This document shows positions 8,406 to 16,730 of a stretch of DNA of 64,000 bases, piece after piece. The notes under the pieces were generated by a model. The model was not told the origin of the DNA and ran no database searches. It saw only the letters and a program-made list of their open reading frames with translations. Origin of the DNA: Niallia nealsonii (GTDB lineage Bacteria > Bacillota > Bacilli > Bacillales > Cytobacillaceae). The stretch spans positions 62,001 to 126,000 of the forward strand of contig NZ_PISE01000003.1 of the NCBI RefSeq assembly GCF_002835805.1, given 5' to 3'. Made by a program: the position numbers and the translations under genes. Every line of letters begins with the position of its first letter. Position 1 is the stretch's first letter.

Positions 8406-9768
8406 GGGTGCTGCCCTCAAGTTTTTTTATGTTTTGTTCCATCAAATAAATGCTGTGTTCTAAAGAAAGTTTTCTTGTTAGAACATCGTATTTTTTTAAA
8501 GAAGGATATTTGAAAATGCTTCTTCCAGGTTTGGAATTTGCTTCAAACAGCCAAACTCTGCCTTTACGATCAATTCCAATATCAAATCCTATTTCACCAA
8601 TAATTCCATTTATTTGTTTTTCTAGTGCCTTGCTGATTTTTAAAGAGGCATTTTTTAATTTCTGGAGCATCCCTTCTGTATCTGAGGAAATGGCAGTTAA
8701 TTCTTCTACTGCTTTGATGGTGCCCCCTTTACTAAGATGAGTGGTTACACTGCCGCTCCCAGCAATTTTGGCGGCAATGGCGGTAACCTCCCACACCCCA
8801 TTTTTATTTTTATTTGTATGAACACGAAAATCGATTGGTTTTTGCTCGAATCGAATTAAATGAATGCCTTGTTGGATAATAAAATTGTTCATATTCACTT
8901 TACTAAATGTGTGATTCATTAACGTTTCAAGTGTTTCAAACTTTTGCAGCCGTTTTTCTCCTTTTTCATCATTAAAACGGATATAATACATCTCTTCTTT
9001 TCTATCATATAATAATTGATAAATTCCCTTTCCTAAGCTTCCGTTTTTCGGCTTGATATATACATGCCCGAAATTACTTAGCATTCTTTCAACCAGTGAA
9101 AAAGAGGTGAATGCATGAGTTTCTGGCAAATAATCAGAAATGCTGTTTTCTTGAAGTAAACGTTCATATATATCTAATTTATTAAAGAATCCAGGGTTAT
9201 ACCAAGGAATGAGGAACTCCTGCTGCAGCCGTTTTTTTGTTCGTTGTATGCGAGGAAGATTTTCGCTTTTTCGGTTAGGGATACGGTCGTAAATCACATT
9301 TGGAAAGGGAATCTCTGCTACTTCCCATTGGCCTTTCTCATAAAAAAGTCCATTTATTGTTTCCTTTTCCCAATTAATATGCTGCTCGCCAAATAAAAAG
9401 GCAATGACTCCAGCTGTTTTTTGGACGGAAAGCAACTTGGAAAAAATAAGAGATCTTTCACCAATTGGTTTTACCTTTCCTGTATGAAAACCACATGTAA
9501 AGATTCCAACTAATGGTCCCAGGTAGAGTGTATCGGAATCAAAAAAAAGATGAATATTGGATGAGTCGTCTGGCAGCTGAAGGATACTTTTTAGATCGTT
9601 GCTAATGCTGATGATATTTTTGGCATTTTTTTGTTTTTTGATAATGGCCGCTGTTTTTTTTATACCAAATGAAACATGATGCAAAGGCAAAGCCACTTCA
9701 CAAGATTCTGGGATAAAGATGGTGTTTTCTGGAGATGGTATATATTCAATTGGATAAAGTTTTTTCAT
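8389..9768 (-). CDS. yheD: Endospore coat-associated ATP-grasp protein, YheD-like
   Basis: A 459-residue protein close in length to B. subtilis YheD (about 453). An N-terminal region of about 80 residues precedes the ATP-grasp part, which has GPLVGIF (84-90), VIYDRIPNRKS, IKPKNGSLGKG (238-248), DFRVH (313), GEIGFDIGID (391-400) and FEANSKPGR (408-416). YheD is known to localise as rings around the developing spore. ATP-grasp enzymes join a carboxylate to an amine or thiol through an acyl-phosphate, so a ligase acting on a coat or cortex component is an inference. The start ATG follows GGAGGGATAGCA. Confidence 0.85.
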   Translation of the reverse strand: MKKLYPIEYIPSPENTIFIPESCEVALPLHHVSFGIKKTAAIIKKQKNAKNIISISNDLKSILQLPDDSSNIHLFFDSDTLYLGPLVGIFTCGFHTGKVKPIGERSLIFSKLLSVQKTAGVIAFLFGEQHINWEKETINGLFYEKGQWEVAEIPFPNVIYDRIPNRKSENLPRIQRTKKRLQQEFLIPWYNPGFFNKLDIYERLLQENSISDYLPETHAFTSFSLVERMLSNFGHVYIKPKNGSLGKGIYQLLYDRKEEMYYIRFNDEKGEKRLQKFETLETLMNHTFSKVNMNNFIIQQGIHLIRFEQKPIDFRVHTNKNKNGVWEVTAIAAKIAGSGSVTTHLSKGGTIKAVEELTAISSDTEGMLQKLKNASLKISKALEKQINGIIGEIGFDIGIDRKGRVWLFEANSKPGRSIFKYPSLKKYDVLTRKLSLEHSIYLMEQNIKKLEGSTRGHLL

Positions 9769-9770
9769 TG

Positions 9771-10847
9771 CTATCCCTCCTTGGTTTCTACAATATCTGT
9801 TATAGCAGCCGCATACAGTGTTGGAGCTTTATACAGTTGTTCAGCTAAATGAGGATAAGCGCTTAGTATTACCTTTCGTCCTGGTTTGGAATTAATGTCT
9901 AATATCCATAAAGATCCATTTTCTGTTACTCCAATATCAATTCCTAGTTCAAAAAGGGAAGGAAATGATGCCTCCAATACGGCAGGAATAGACGAAAGAA
10001 TATCATTTAATTCTTGTGTTAAAAATTTTTGGGAAGAACTAGAGAAATCCTTTACCCAGTCATGAAAAGGAATTACTGTGGCTCCTGCACTTAAATTAGA
10101 AATAATTCGATTCTTATCGCCTAATCGAACTCCTTTTTCAATTACTCTCCATTTTCCATCAGGCTTTTTTTGCAAAAAACATCTTATGTCAAAAGGCTGC
10201 TTATTGCGAGTGCATAAGGGCAAATAAGGTTGGCTTAAATATTCGTTTTTAGCTAATATTTTATTTAGCCATTCACTAAATTTCCGTTCATCTGTAAAGA
10301 TATGCTGCACTTGTTTTTCTTTTTTATCTGTTTTGACAACAATGTCTTTTTTTCTTTTGTGAATAAAATATATACCGTTTCCTTGGAAACCATGAATTGG
10401 TTTAATGATGACAGGATTAATGGAGGGGAGGTTTGCAATTAGTTGTTTGGCGCTGGTCAGTTTTTTTGTTTTAGGCAAATATGCTTTTAAACTAGAGGAA
10501 GCAAGCACTTCATACAGCTTTAGCTTATTTGGCAAGCCATTTCCAATGAACTGAATATCTTTTCGTTGTTTTAGCCAATTAACAATATTTTTGCATTGAT
10601 TAGAATGGGGGCTTTCATGGTAAAAGCAACGGTCATAAATAATGGAGGGAAGAGGGAATTCCCCTGCTATCCACTTTCCTTTCTTATGGTGAAAAACTTT
10701 CCCTTTTACCTTTTCAGTATAGGGATTAAAGGTAGATGGCATAAAATGATAAATGCGAAAGTCGGCTGGGTCTGCATGTTTTGCAATTTCCTCCACATAG
10801 CTTATTTCATTATTTAAAGAAAGTGTCATAATTCCAAAGTGCTTCAT
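9771..10847 (-). CDS. yheC: Endospore coat-associated ATP-grasp protein, YheC-like
   Basis: A 358-residue ATP-grasp protein, the same size as B. subtilis YheC (about 363). It lacks the N-terminal extension of its neighbours. Landmarks are SIIYDRC (68-74), IIKPIHGFQGNGI (147-159), DIRCF (220), LGIDIGVTENGSLW (301-314) and LDINSKPGR (316-324). The start ATG follows AAGGAGA. Only two bases separate its stop from the yheD start and 17 bases separate it from the gene before it, so the genes form one transcription unit. Substrate unknown; a role in spore coat assembly follows from the family. Confidence 0.85.
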   Translation of the reverse strand: MKHFGIMTLSLNNEISYVEEIAKHADPADFRIYHFMPSTFNPYTEKVKGKVFHHKKGKWIAGEFPLPSIIYDRCFYHESPHSNQCKNIVNWLKQRKDIQFIGNGLPNKLKLYEVLASSSLKAYLPKTKKLTSAKQLIANLPSINPVIIKPIHGFQGNGIYFIHKRKKDIVVKTDKKEKQVQHIFTDERKFSEWLNKILAKNEYLSQPYLPLCTRNKQPFDIRCFLQKKPDGKWRVIEKGVRLGDKNRIISNLSAGATVIPFHDWVKDFSSSSQKFLTQELNDILSSIPAVLEASFPSLFELGIDIGVTENGSLWILDINSKPGRKVILSAYPHLAEQLYKAPTLYAAAITDIVETKEG

Positions 10848-10864
10848 CTAAACTAGTCTCCTTT

Positions 10865-12241
10865 CTATTCAGGTGGAAAAGATAAGCGAATAAAATATTC
10901 TAATAAAGCCTTAGTAGAAGGGCGTATTTGGCTAGAATTTTGCTCGATATTTTTTGATGGTTTTGAATTGGCCTCGATTATCCATAAATCTAAATTAGCC
11001 TCCACGCCCATATCGATGCCCATTTCTCCAAAATGCCCATTTGAATGGGCAGCAATAGCCGCTGCTGTCTCAATAGCTAATTCTTTTAGCTGAGCAATGA
11101 TTTGATGTGCATTTTCTTTTCCGAAAAGCTCTTTTAATACTGATTTTGCTTGAAAGATTTCTGCTCCCTGCGCAAGATTTGCAACAAAAGCATCGTGACT
11201 TGCAACTCTTGCAACAAGTGAGGTTGCCCTCCATTCTCCGTAATAGTTTTTATGGCAAAGAACACGAAAGTCTAATGGGCATTCTTTCATTTTCACAAAG
11301 TCTATTCCTTGCTGGCAAAGATAGTTTCTTTTTTTTGAGAAAGGCTGCATCCACTTCCAAAGTTGATCTATATGTGAGAAGAAGCGCTTTTTATCTTTTT
11401 GTTTTCCTGTAGATATAGATGCAGCATATTTTCCCTCTGATAATGTTAGATGAATAATGTTGCGGCCTTGGCTTCCATGAATCGGTTTTATATAAAGAGA
11501 AGGATATTTCTCTAACATGCTTTCTAAAATTTGTTTTGTTAAAGGGTGAGTTTCTGGCAAATGTTTTTGTATATGTGTATCTTTTTTTAATAAAAGATGT
11601 GTATCATATTTAGAAAAAAATTGGGCGTTAAAAATTGGAATATTTTTCTCTTCCAATTTAGTGCAAACCTGCTGAAAAAATAGACTGGAATCTAATTTGC
11701 GTGAATGCAGGCGGTTGTATACAACGGTTGGGAATGGCAGCTCCATTTGTACCCATTTATTATCAATAACGATATATCCAGATACACAATTAGTAGAAAA
11801 TCCCTGTAAACCGCATACATATACGATACCGCCTATTGCGGCAATTTCATGAGCTAATTCTTTATAAAGTGTAGAGAGAGAACGAAATGGCGCTTTTCCT
11901 TCTTTTGCTTCTTGGATCTCTGTTAAAATAGCGATAATTGGTCCTAAGCAAATCGTTTGAGTTTTTGGAATAAACTGTGCTAAAAAGTTGGAGCATAGAG
12001 TAGAGAGTTGTTTTATCCTATTTATTAAATTGGAAGACATTAACATCCATTTATTCTCTGTAGAGGTAGTTTGAACAGTCACGGGTACAACAGTTTGACC
12101 TATGGATAAACATACTGGTTTTGTTGGATCTATCTCCCAATGATGGAGTAAAGAAGGACTTATGCTTATTGTATATTCTTCCAAATGATTAGAGAGAGAG
12201 GCATCCTCCTGTAAAGTTAGCTGTAAAAAAGTATTGTTCAT
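10865..12241 (-). CDS. YheD-family ATP-grasp protein, first gene of the cluster
   Basis: A 458-residue paralogue of YheD, first in a four-gene ATP-grasp operon. It has an N-terminal region of about 95 residues rich in beta-type sequence, then LGPIIAIL (99-106), TVVYNRLHSRK, IKPIHGSQGRNI (251-262), CPLDFRVL (321-328), FGEMGIDMGVE and IEANSKP (422-428). All the ATP-grasp ligands that I can place are kept, so it is probably an active enzyme rather than a decayed copy. The start ATG follows GAGGAAATCTA. A sigma-K-like promoter lies about 135 bases upstream. Confidence 0.85.
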   Translation of the reverse strand: MNNTFLQLTLQEDASLSNHLEEYTISISPSLLHHWEIDPTKPVCLSIGQTVVPVTVQTTSTENKWMLMSSNLINRIKQLSTLCSNFLAQFIPKTQTICLGPIIAILTEIQEAKEGKAPFRSLSTLYKELAHEIAAIGGIVYVCGLQGFSTNCVSGYIVIDNKWVQMELPFPTVVYNRLHSRKLDSSLFFQQVCTKLEEKNIPIFNAQFFSKYDTHLLLKKDTHIQKHLPETHPLTKQILESMLEKYPSLYIKPIHGSQGRNIIHLTLSEGKYAASISTGKQKDKKRFFSHIDQLWKWMQPFSKKRNYLCQQGIDFVKMKECPLDFRVLCHKNYYGEWRATSLVARVASHDAFVANLAQGAEIFQAKSVLKELFGKENAHQIIAQLKELAIETAAAIAAHSNGHFGEMGIDMGVEANLDLWIIEANSKPSKNIEQNSSQIRPSTKALLEYFIRLSFPPE

Positions 12242-12376
12242 TAGATTTCCTCATTTACGAATAAAGTATCAAACAAGCTATAAAGGGAGATTTCACTTAG
12301 CAGGAGATGGAAAAGCTCTATTTAGGACCTTCTAAGAGAGAAAAGTCCCCTTGAAAATAGGCGAGTTGTGATATGG

Positions 12377-12404
12377 TATCGTATGAAATAAAGAAAGAAT
12401 TTGT
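12377..12404 (-). promoter_or_regulatory. Sigma-K-like promoter of the ATP-grasp operon
   Basis: On the minus strand, AC (12403-12404), a 17-base spacer, then CATACGATA (12377-12385), a full match to the sigma-K pattern AC-N16/17-CATANNNTA. The -10 also resembles sigma-E, but I see no good sigma-E -35. This points to mother-cell expression late in sporulation. Confidence 0.55.
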
Positions 12405-12504
12405 GCTAATAACTAGATGGAGAGTATTAGCATGAATGAAAGCGGGATAAATATTTATTATTGCTGAATATAAACGATGAAATATCTAAAAAGGAAGGAT
12501 TTTT

Positions 12505-12543
12505 ATGCCTCATTTGGTGGGTAGTCTGAACTATTTTTGGTGA
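12505..12543 (+). CDS. Possible 12-codon open frame
   Basis: A short frame MPHLVGSLNYFW follows AAGGAAGGA with ideal spacing. The coding evidence is only the ribosome site; no hairpins or downstream link to yheA (200 bases away) are clear. It could be chance in a region of about 500 bases without other genes. Confidence 0.2.
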   Translation: MPHLVGSLNYFW

Positions 12544-12750
12544 AATATGGGATATAACGTCATTTTATAAGAGTTGTAAAAATAATGATAGCAACCAAGA
12601 TTGACTATTCTTTTTTATTTTTAGGCTCTATGAAAGAACTATGTATATTCATTAAAAAGACAAGTTCTTAGATAATAAATGGTCTTTCTAGCTTTCTAGC
12701 GCATAGTTTGTTATAGTGGAGACAATTGTAAAAAAGGAGTTGTTGTTATT

Positions 12751-13104
12751 ATGGCAGTAAATTTACATGATTCTGCATATGAATTAGAAAAAGCAATTCG
12801 TCAAAGTGATGAGTATAGTAATTTAAAAAAAATGTATGATGCAGTGAATGCAGATGCTTCTGCAAAAGCAATGTTTGAAAACTTTCGCAATATCCAAATG
12901 CAGCTGCAGCAAAAACAAATGACAGGTCAAGAAATTTCACAAGAAGAAGTGGAACAAGCCCAAAAAACAGTCGCACTAGTGCAGCAACATGAAAAAATTG
13001 CGAAGTTGATGGAAGCAGAGCAACGCATGAGCATGGCAATCGGCGAATTAAATCAAATTATTATGAAGCCGTTAGAAGAACTATACGGCTCACCACAGCA
13101 ATAA
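12751..13104 (+). CDS. yheA: YheA, YlbF/YmcA-family protein (UPF0342)
   Basis: A 117-residue, highly helical and Gln/Glu-rich protein, the same length as B. subtilis YheA. It belongs with the YlbF/YmcA-type small helical proteins, some of which act in the complex that guides RNase Y; YheA itself has no settled role. The start ATG follows AAAAGGAGTTGTTGTTATT. The yheB gene that accompanies yheA in B. subtilis is not between it and the yheC-yheD genes here. Confidence 0.9.
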   Translation: MAVNLHDSAYELEKAIRQSDEYSNLKKMYDAVNADASAKAMFENFRNIQMQLQQKQMTGQEISQEEVEQAQKTVALVQQHEKIAKLMEAEQRMSMAIGELNQIIMKPLEELYGSPQQ

Positions 13105-13296
13105 TTATAAATGGAGCAAGTGGAACCTGATCGAGTAGTAGGAGAGGGAGATGCTGCTCTTTTTTATGTTCTTTTTAGGAATAATAAACTAATTTTATTT
13201 ACTCATATATATATATAAATTCTGTTAAAAGCTATTGATGGTCAGTTTATTTGTTTGACCCCCAATATTAATGAATATAACTTGAAAAAGTAGAAA

Positions 13297-13320
13297 CCCG
13301 CTCCTTTAAAAAGGAACGGG
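13297..13320. terminator. Terminator between yheA and the second SASP gene
   Basis: Stem CCCGCTCCTTT / AAGGAACGGG followed on the plus strand by ATTTTTTATTT. It fits yheA best and may also serve the converging SASP gene. Confidence 0.75.
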
Positions 13321-13343
13321 ATTTTTTATTTAGTCATTATTTA

Positions 13344-13547
13344 TTAAAATTTACTTCCGCCAAGTTGTTGCTCAGCCATTTGCACTAATCGTTTTGTGAT
13401 TTCTCCTCCAACTGAACCGTTTGCACGGGCAGTTGTTTCTGCACCTAAGGTTACTCCAAACTCAGTTGCAATTTCATATTTCATTTGATCCAATGCTTGA
13501 GATACTCCTGGTACTAAAAGTTGATTTGAACTATTATTGTTTGCCAT
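13344..13547 (-). CDS. Alpha/beta-type small acid-soluble spore protein, second copy
   Basis: A 67-residue SASP with the GPR cleavage region YEIATEFGV and the conserved block [17 protein letters not shown]. It is very similar to the protein at 2522-2737 from the NQLLVPGV block onward; the N-terminus is shorter and the C-terminus is KF rather than QA. The start ATG follows AAAGGAGGAAACATTCATC. A sigma-G promoter is found just upstream. Confidence 0.95.
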   Translation of the reverse strand: MANNNSSNQLLVPGVSQALDQMKYEIATEFGVTLGAETTARANGSVGGEITKRLVQMAEQQLGGSKF

Positions 13548-13594
13548 GATGAATGTTTCCTCCTTTAAGTGTGTTTGATTGGCCTTACATTCTA

Positions 13595-13624
13595 TAGTTT
13601 AAAAAAAATGGGCGATTTTATGCA
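13595..13624 (-). promoter_or_regulatory. Sigma-G promoter for the second SASP gene
   Basis: On the minus strand, TGCATA (13619-13624), a 17-base spacer, then TAAACTA (13595-13601). The -35 is 5/6 and the -10 is 5/7 against the sigma-G consensus. The start codon is about 45 bases downstream. Confidence 0.6.
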
Positions 13625-13769
13625 GAATAATTAATGGTAATTATTTCCGCTTTAAAAAGTTTGCATGAGAATGAAATTATGGTTCTTCTAATAAAGCTTA
13701 GTTCTATTATATTTATTTGCAACATACATGATATATAAAGACAATTCATCCTAGAAATGGGGGAAAAAA

Positions 13770-14636
13770 ATGATTTATCGCTTATTAGCTTTAAATATCG
13801 ATGGTACTCTCCTGCAAACGAATGGTCGTATAACAAAATCAACAAAAGAAGCAATTGAATATGTGCAGCAAAAGGGAATATATGTGACACTTGTTACATC
13901 CAGAAGCTTCCCATCCGCAAAAAAAGTAGCGAAAGCTTTAAAGGTTGGCAGTCATATTGTTACGCATCAAGGTGCACTTATTGCCAATGATATAGAAAAA
14001 CCAATCTATGTGAATAGAATAGCGGAAGAACTTACGTATGATATTGTTCGTTTTTTAGAAGGATTCATTTGTCAGGTTCGTTTAGTGCATGAAAAATTCT
14101 CTCTTGCAAATAAATCAAAGCTTAATCATAATATGTTGGCAAAAACAGTTCTATCATCTGGAGATCCTGTTTTTTATTCTCATCAATTTGTAGATGTACT
14201 TAGTGAAGTTTTATTAGAAGAGCCAGTAAGTCCACCGAAAATGGAAGTATACTTTGAAGAGAAACGAGATTTATTGGATGCAAAAGAAGTGCTAGAAAAG
14301 ATGTTTGATTCGATTAATATTGTTCAAATAAATGAATTTCGCCTGGAAATTTTGCCAACAGGCGTATCAAAGTTGCATGGCCTATTATATTTAGCTGAAA
14401 AACTCGGCATAAAACAAAAAGAAATGGTTGTTATTGGAAACGCTATGGATGATTTAGAAATTATAGAAGCAGCAGGACTTGGTGTCGCAATGGGGAATGC
14501 ACCAAATGATTTGAAAATTGCTGCAGATTGGGTGACAAGATCTAATAATCAAGATGGTGTTGCTTATATGGTAAAAGAGCATTTCCGCAAGCAGCAGCCA
14601 ATCGAGTTTCTCCGCAAGATGAATATTATAAAGTGA
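13770..14636 (+). CDS. yhaX: HAD-superfamily Cof-type protein YhaX
   Basis: A 288-residue member of the Cof-type HAD hydrolases, the length of B. subtilis YhaX, and next to hemZ as expected. Motif I reads LNIDGTLL, so the usual nucleophile Asp (DxDGT) is Asn at residue 9. Motif IV, GNAMDDLEII, is intact. Phosphatase activity by the normal mechanism is therefore doubtful. From memory B. subtilis YhaX has the same change, which would mean a conserved non-hydrolytic role. The start ATG follows a modest GGGGGAAAAAA. Confidence 0.9.
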   Translation: MIYRLLALNIDGTLLQTNGRITKSTKEAIEYVQQKGIYVTLVTSRSFPSAKKVAKALKVGSHIVTHQGALIANDIEKPIYVNRIAEELTYDIVRFLEGFICQVRLVHEKFSLANKSKLNHNMLAKTVLSSGDPVFYSHQFVDVLSEVLLEEPVSPPKMEVYFEEKRDLLDAKEVLEKMFDSINIVQINEFRLEILPTGVSKLHGLLYLAEKLGIKQKEMVVIGNAMDDLEIIEAAGLGVAMGNAPNDLKIAADWVTRSNNQDGVAYMVKEHFRKQQPIEFLRKMNIIK

Positions 14637-14746
14637 AACTTTAATCAATGAGTGATCTTCATCCTTCCCCTAGATATCTTTTCATTTTGAGATGGGGGTT
14701 AGCTTTCTGATAGAGTATTTTGCTATTATATTTACTTATATTTTGG

Positions 14747-14779
14747 AAATAGGGTCTATAAATAAAAAAGGCCCTATTT
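14747..14779 (+). terminator. Terminator after yhaX
   Basis: Stem AAATAGGG / CCCTATTT with TTGTTATG after it. The T-tract is short and the site lies about 110 bases after the yhaX stop. Confidence 0.6.
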
Positions 14780-15014
14780 TGTTATGTATAAAGGCTTCGT
14801 GATAGTCAGCAAGGTTTTAAGAGAAGCTTTTTAAAAGAAAGTATAAATCCCCAAAAATTTAATGGCATGCATACTAGAATACTCTAAAATATTTTTTTTT
14901 ATGCAAATTTTTTTAGCAGTGCGAAAGAAAATTTTGACCTACCCTAGTTAGTTTTTGTAGACTAAAGTATAATAAATATTTAACACTTAATAATGAAATA
15001 AAGGTGAATAAAAA

Positions 15015-16511
15015 ATGAAGATAATTTCCATAAGCGGTTTAACAGATGAACGTTTTATACGACCGCTAGAACATATCGGCAACTTATTTTTTGAAGATAC
15101 AAAAGTAGTATTTGAACGTAAAGAAGAAGGACTGCATATAGATTTTAAAGTAGAATCTGATGAAAAAACATTTACTGTTAGTGGACAAGTAGAAGGAGAA
15201 AGTCCTTTTATCTGTACAAAAAATATTACTGAGCTTACCGAAAAAGAATATTTTAGGCAAATAAAAAATGCTATATCACAAAGTTATTTGATGGTTCTTG
15301 AAAATCATACCGGAATGATACAAAAATGGGGCATATTAACAGGAATTCGCCCGACTAAATTATTGCATCGTCATATCCAGAATAATGTTCCAGCAGAAGA
15401 GGCACATCAAGCTTTAAAAGATGAATATTTAATATCAGATGAAAAAATCGCTTTAATGCAAAAAATAATTGCCCGTCAATTAACCGTCATTCCTGATTTA
15501 TATGACTTAAAAAAAGAAGTAAGCATTTATATTGGCATTCCATTTTGTCCCACTAAGTGTGCGTATTGTACATTTCCTGCCTACGCAATTAATGGAAGAC
15601 AAGGTTCTGTTACCTCTTTTTTAGGTGGACTTCATTATGAAATGAACCAAATTGGTGAATGGCTAAAAAAGAATAATATTCGCATTACAACGGTTTATTA
15701 TGGGGGAGGAACTCCAACAAGTATAACTGCGGAAGAAATGGATATGCTGTATGAACAAATGCATGCAAGTTTCCCAGATGTAGATGAAATTCGGGAGTTA
15801 ACAGTAGAAGCAGGACGCCCTGACACCATTACACCAGAGAAATTGGCTGTATTAAACAAGTGGAAGATTGATCGTATTAGTATAAATCCACAATCTTATA
15901 CACAAGAAACATTAAAGGCAATAGGAAGACACCATACGGTTGAAGAAACCATTGATAAATATCATTTAGCAAGAAAACATGGAATGAATAATATTAATAT
16001 GGATTTAATTATTGGTCTTCCGGGAGAGGGGATTAAAGAGTTCCAGCATACACTAGATCATACAGAAGCTTTAATGCCAGAATCCTTAACTGTTCACACC
16101 CTGTCTTTTAAACGCGCTTCCGAAATGACGAGAAATAGAGCAAAATATAAAGTCGCCGAAAGAAGCGAAGTAGAAAGTATGATGCATATGGCAGAAAAGT
16201 GGACAAAAGATTTCGGCTATGTTCCATACTACCTGTATCGCCAAAAAAATATTCTTGGTAATTTAGAAAATGTCGGCTATTCCAAGCCAAATAAAGAAAG
16301 CATCTATAATATTATGATGATGGAAGAATTGCAAACGGTTATAGGGATTGGCTGTGGTGCTTCAAGCAAGTTTATTCATCCTGTAACAGGAAAAATTACA
16401 CAATTTTCTAATCCTAAGGATCCTAAAACATATAATGAAAGCTTTGAAGAGTATACAAACCGAAAGATTGCATTATTAAACGAGCATTTTCTATCGGAAG
16501 AAGTAAAGTAA
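15015..16511 (+). CDS. hemZ: Oxygen-independent coproporphyrinogen III oxidase-like protein HemZ
   Basis: A 498-residue radical-SAM protein matching B. subtilis HemZ in length and context. The iron-sulfur ligands are in CPTKCAYC (Cys 178, 182, 185), followed by the SAM-binding YYGGGTPT block. It belongs to heme synthesis, converting coproporphyrinogen III to protoporphyrinogen IX without oxygen; that reaction is from the family. About 170 N-terminal residues precede the radical-SAM domain, as in HemZ but not in HemN. The upstream region has TATAAT (about 14970) without a good -35, which fits activator-dependent expression. Confidence 0.92.
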   Translation: MKIISISGLTDERFIRPLEHIGNLFFEDTKVVFERKEEGLHIDFKVESDEKTFTVSGQVEGESPFICTKNITELTEKEYFRQIKNAISQSYLMVLENHTGMIQKWGILTGIRPTKLLHRHIQNNVPAEEAHQALKDEYLISDEKIALMQKIIARQLTVIPDLYDLKKEVSIYIGIPFCPTKCAYCTFPAYAINGRQGSVTSFLGGLHYEMNQIGEWLKKNNIRITTVYYGGGTPTSITAEEMDMLYEQMHASFPDVDEIRELTVEAGRPDTITPEKLAVLNKWKIDRISINPQSYTQETLKAIGRHHTVEETIDKYHLARKHGMNNINMDLIIGLPGEGIKEFQHTLDHTEALMPESLTVHTLSFKRASEMTRNRAKYKVAERSEVESMMHMAEKWTKDFGYVPYYLYRQKNILGNLENVGYSKPNKESIYNIMMMEELQTVIGIGCGASSKFIHPVTGKITQFSNPKDPKTYNESFEEYTNRKIALLNEHFLSEEVK

Positions 16512-16542
16512 AGTTATTTGGTCTAAGAAAAGAAACTAGTTC

Positions 16543-16583
16543 AAAAATCCTTTTGAGTTGATGGCATACTTAAAAGGATTTTT
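16543..16583 (+). terminator. Terminator after hemZ
   Basis: Stem AAAAATCCTTTT (16543-16554) / AAAAGGATTTTT (16572-16583) directly after the hemZ stop. Confidence 0.8.
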
Positions 16584-16660
16584 GCCATGTATGCAACAGA
16601 AGTTTATGCATAAAATATTCATAATTGGATTATCAAATTTAAATTATTGTACAAAAGTAG

Positions 16661-16718
16661 TTGCAATTTCATTTTAAAACGAATAATATAGAAAATGTTG
16701 TTTTTAAATGTTCGTTTT
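16661..16718 (+). promoter_or_regulatory. Sigma-A promoter with paired PurR boxes for pbuO
   Basis: TTGCAA (16661-16666), a 17-base spacer and TAATAT (16684-16689) make a sigma-A promoter. Two inverted PurR boxes overlap it: AAAACGAATAAT (16676-16687) and AATGTTCGTTTT (16707-16718), whose complement AAAACGAACATT fits AAANCGAACANT exactly. PurR would block the promoter when purines are plentiful. No purine riboswitch is present. Confidence 0.7.
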
Positions 16719-16730
16719 TGGAGGTTTAAT

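Noticed and set aside
12505-12543. Leader peptide for yheA
   Set aside because: Good ribosome site, but no attenuator hairpins between it and yheA and no run of a regulatory codon; kept only as a low-confidence frame.
16512-16730. Purine riboswitch before pbuO
   Set aside because: The conserved aptamer core sequences are missing; PurR boxes explain control better.
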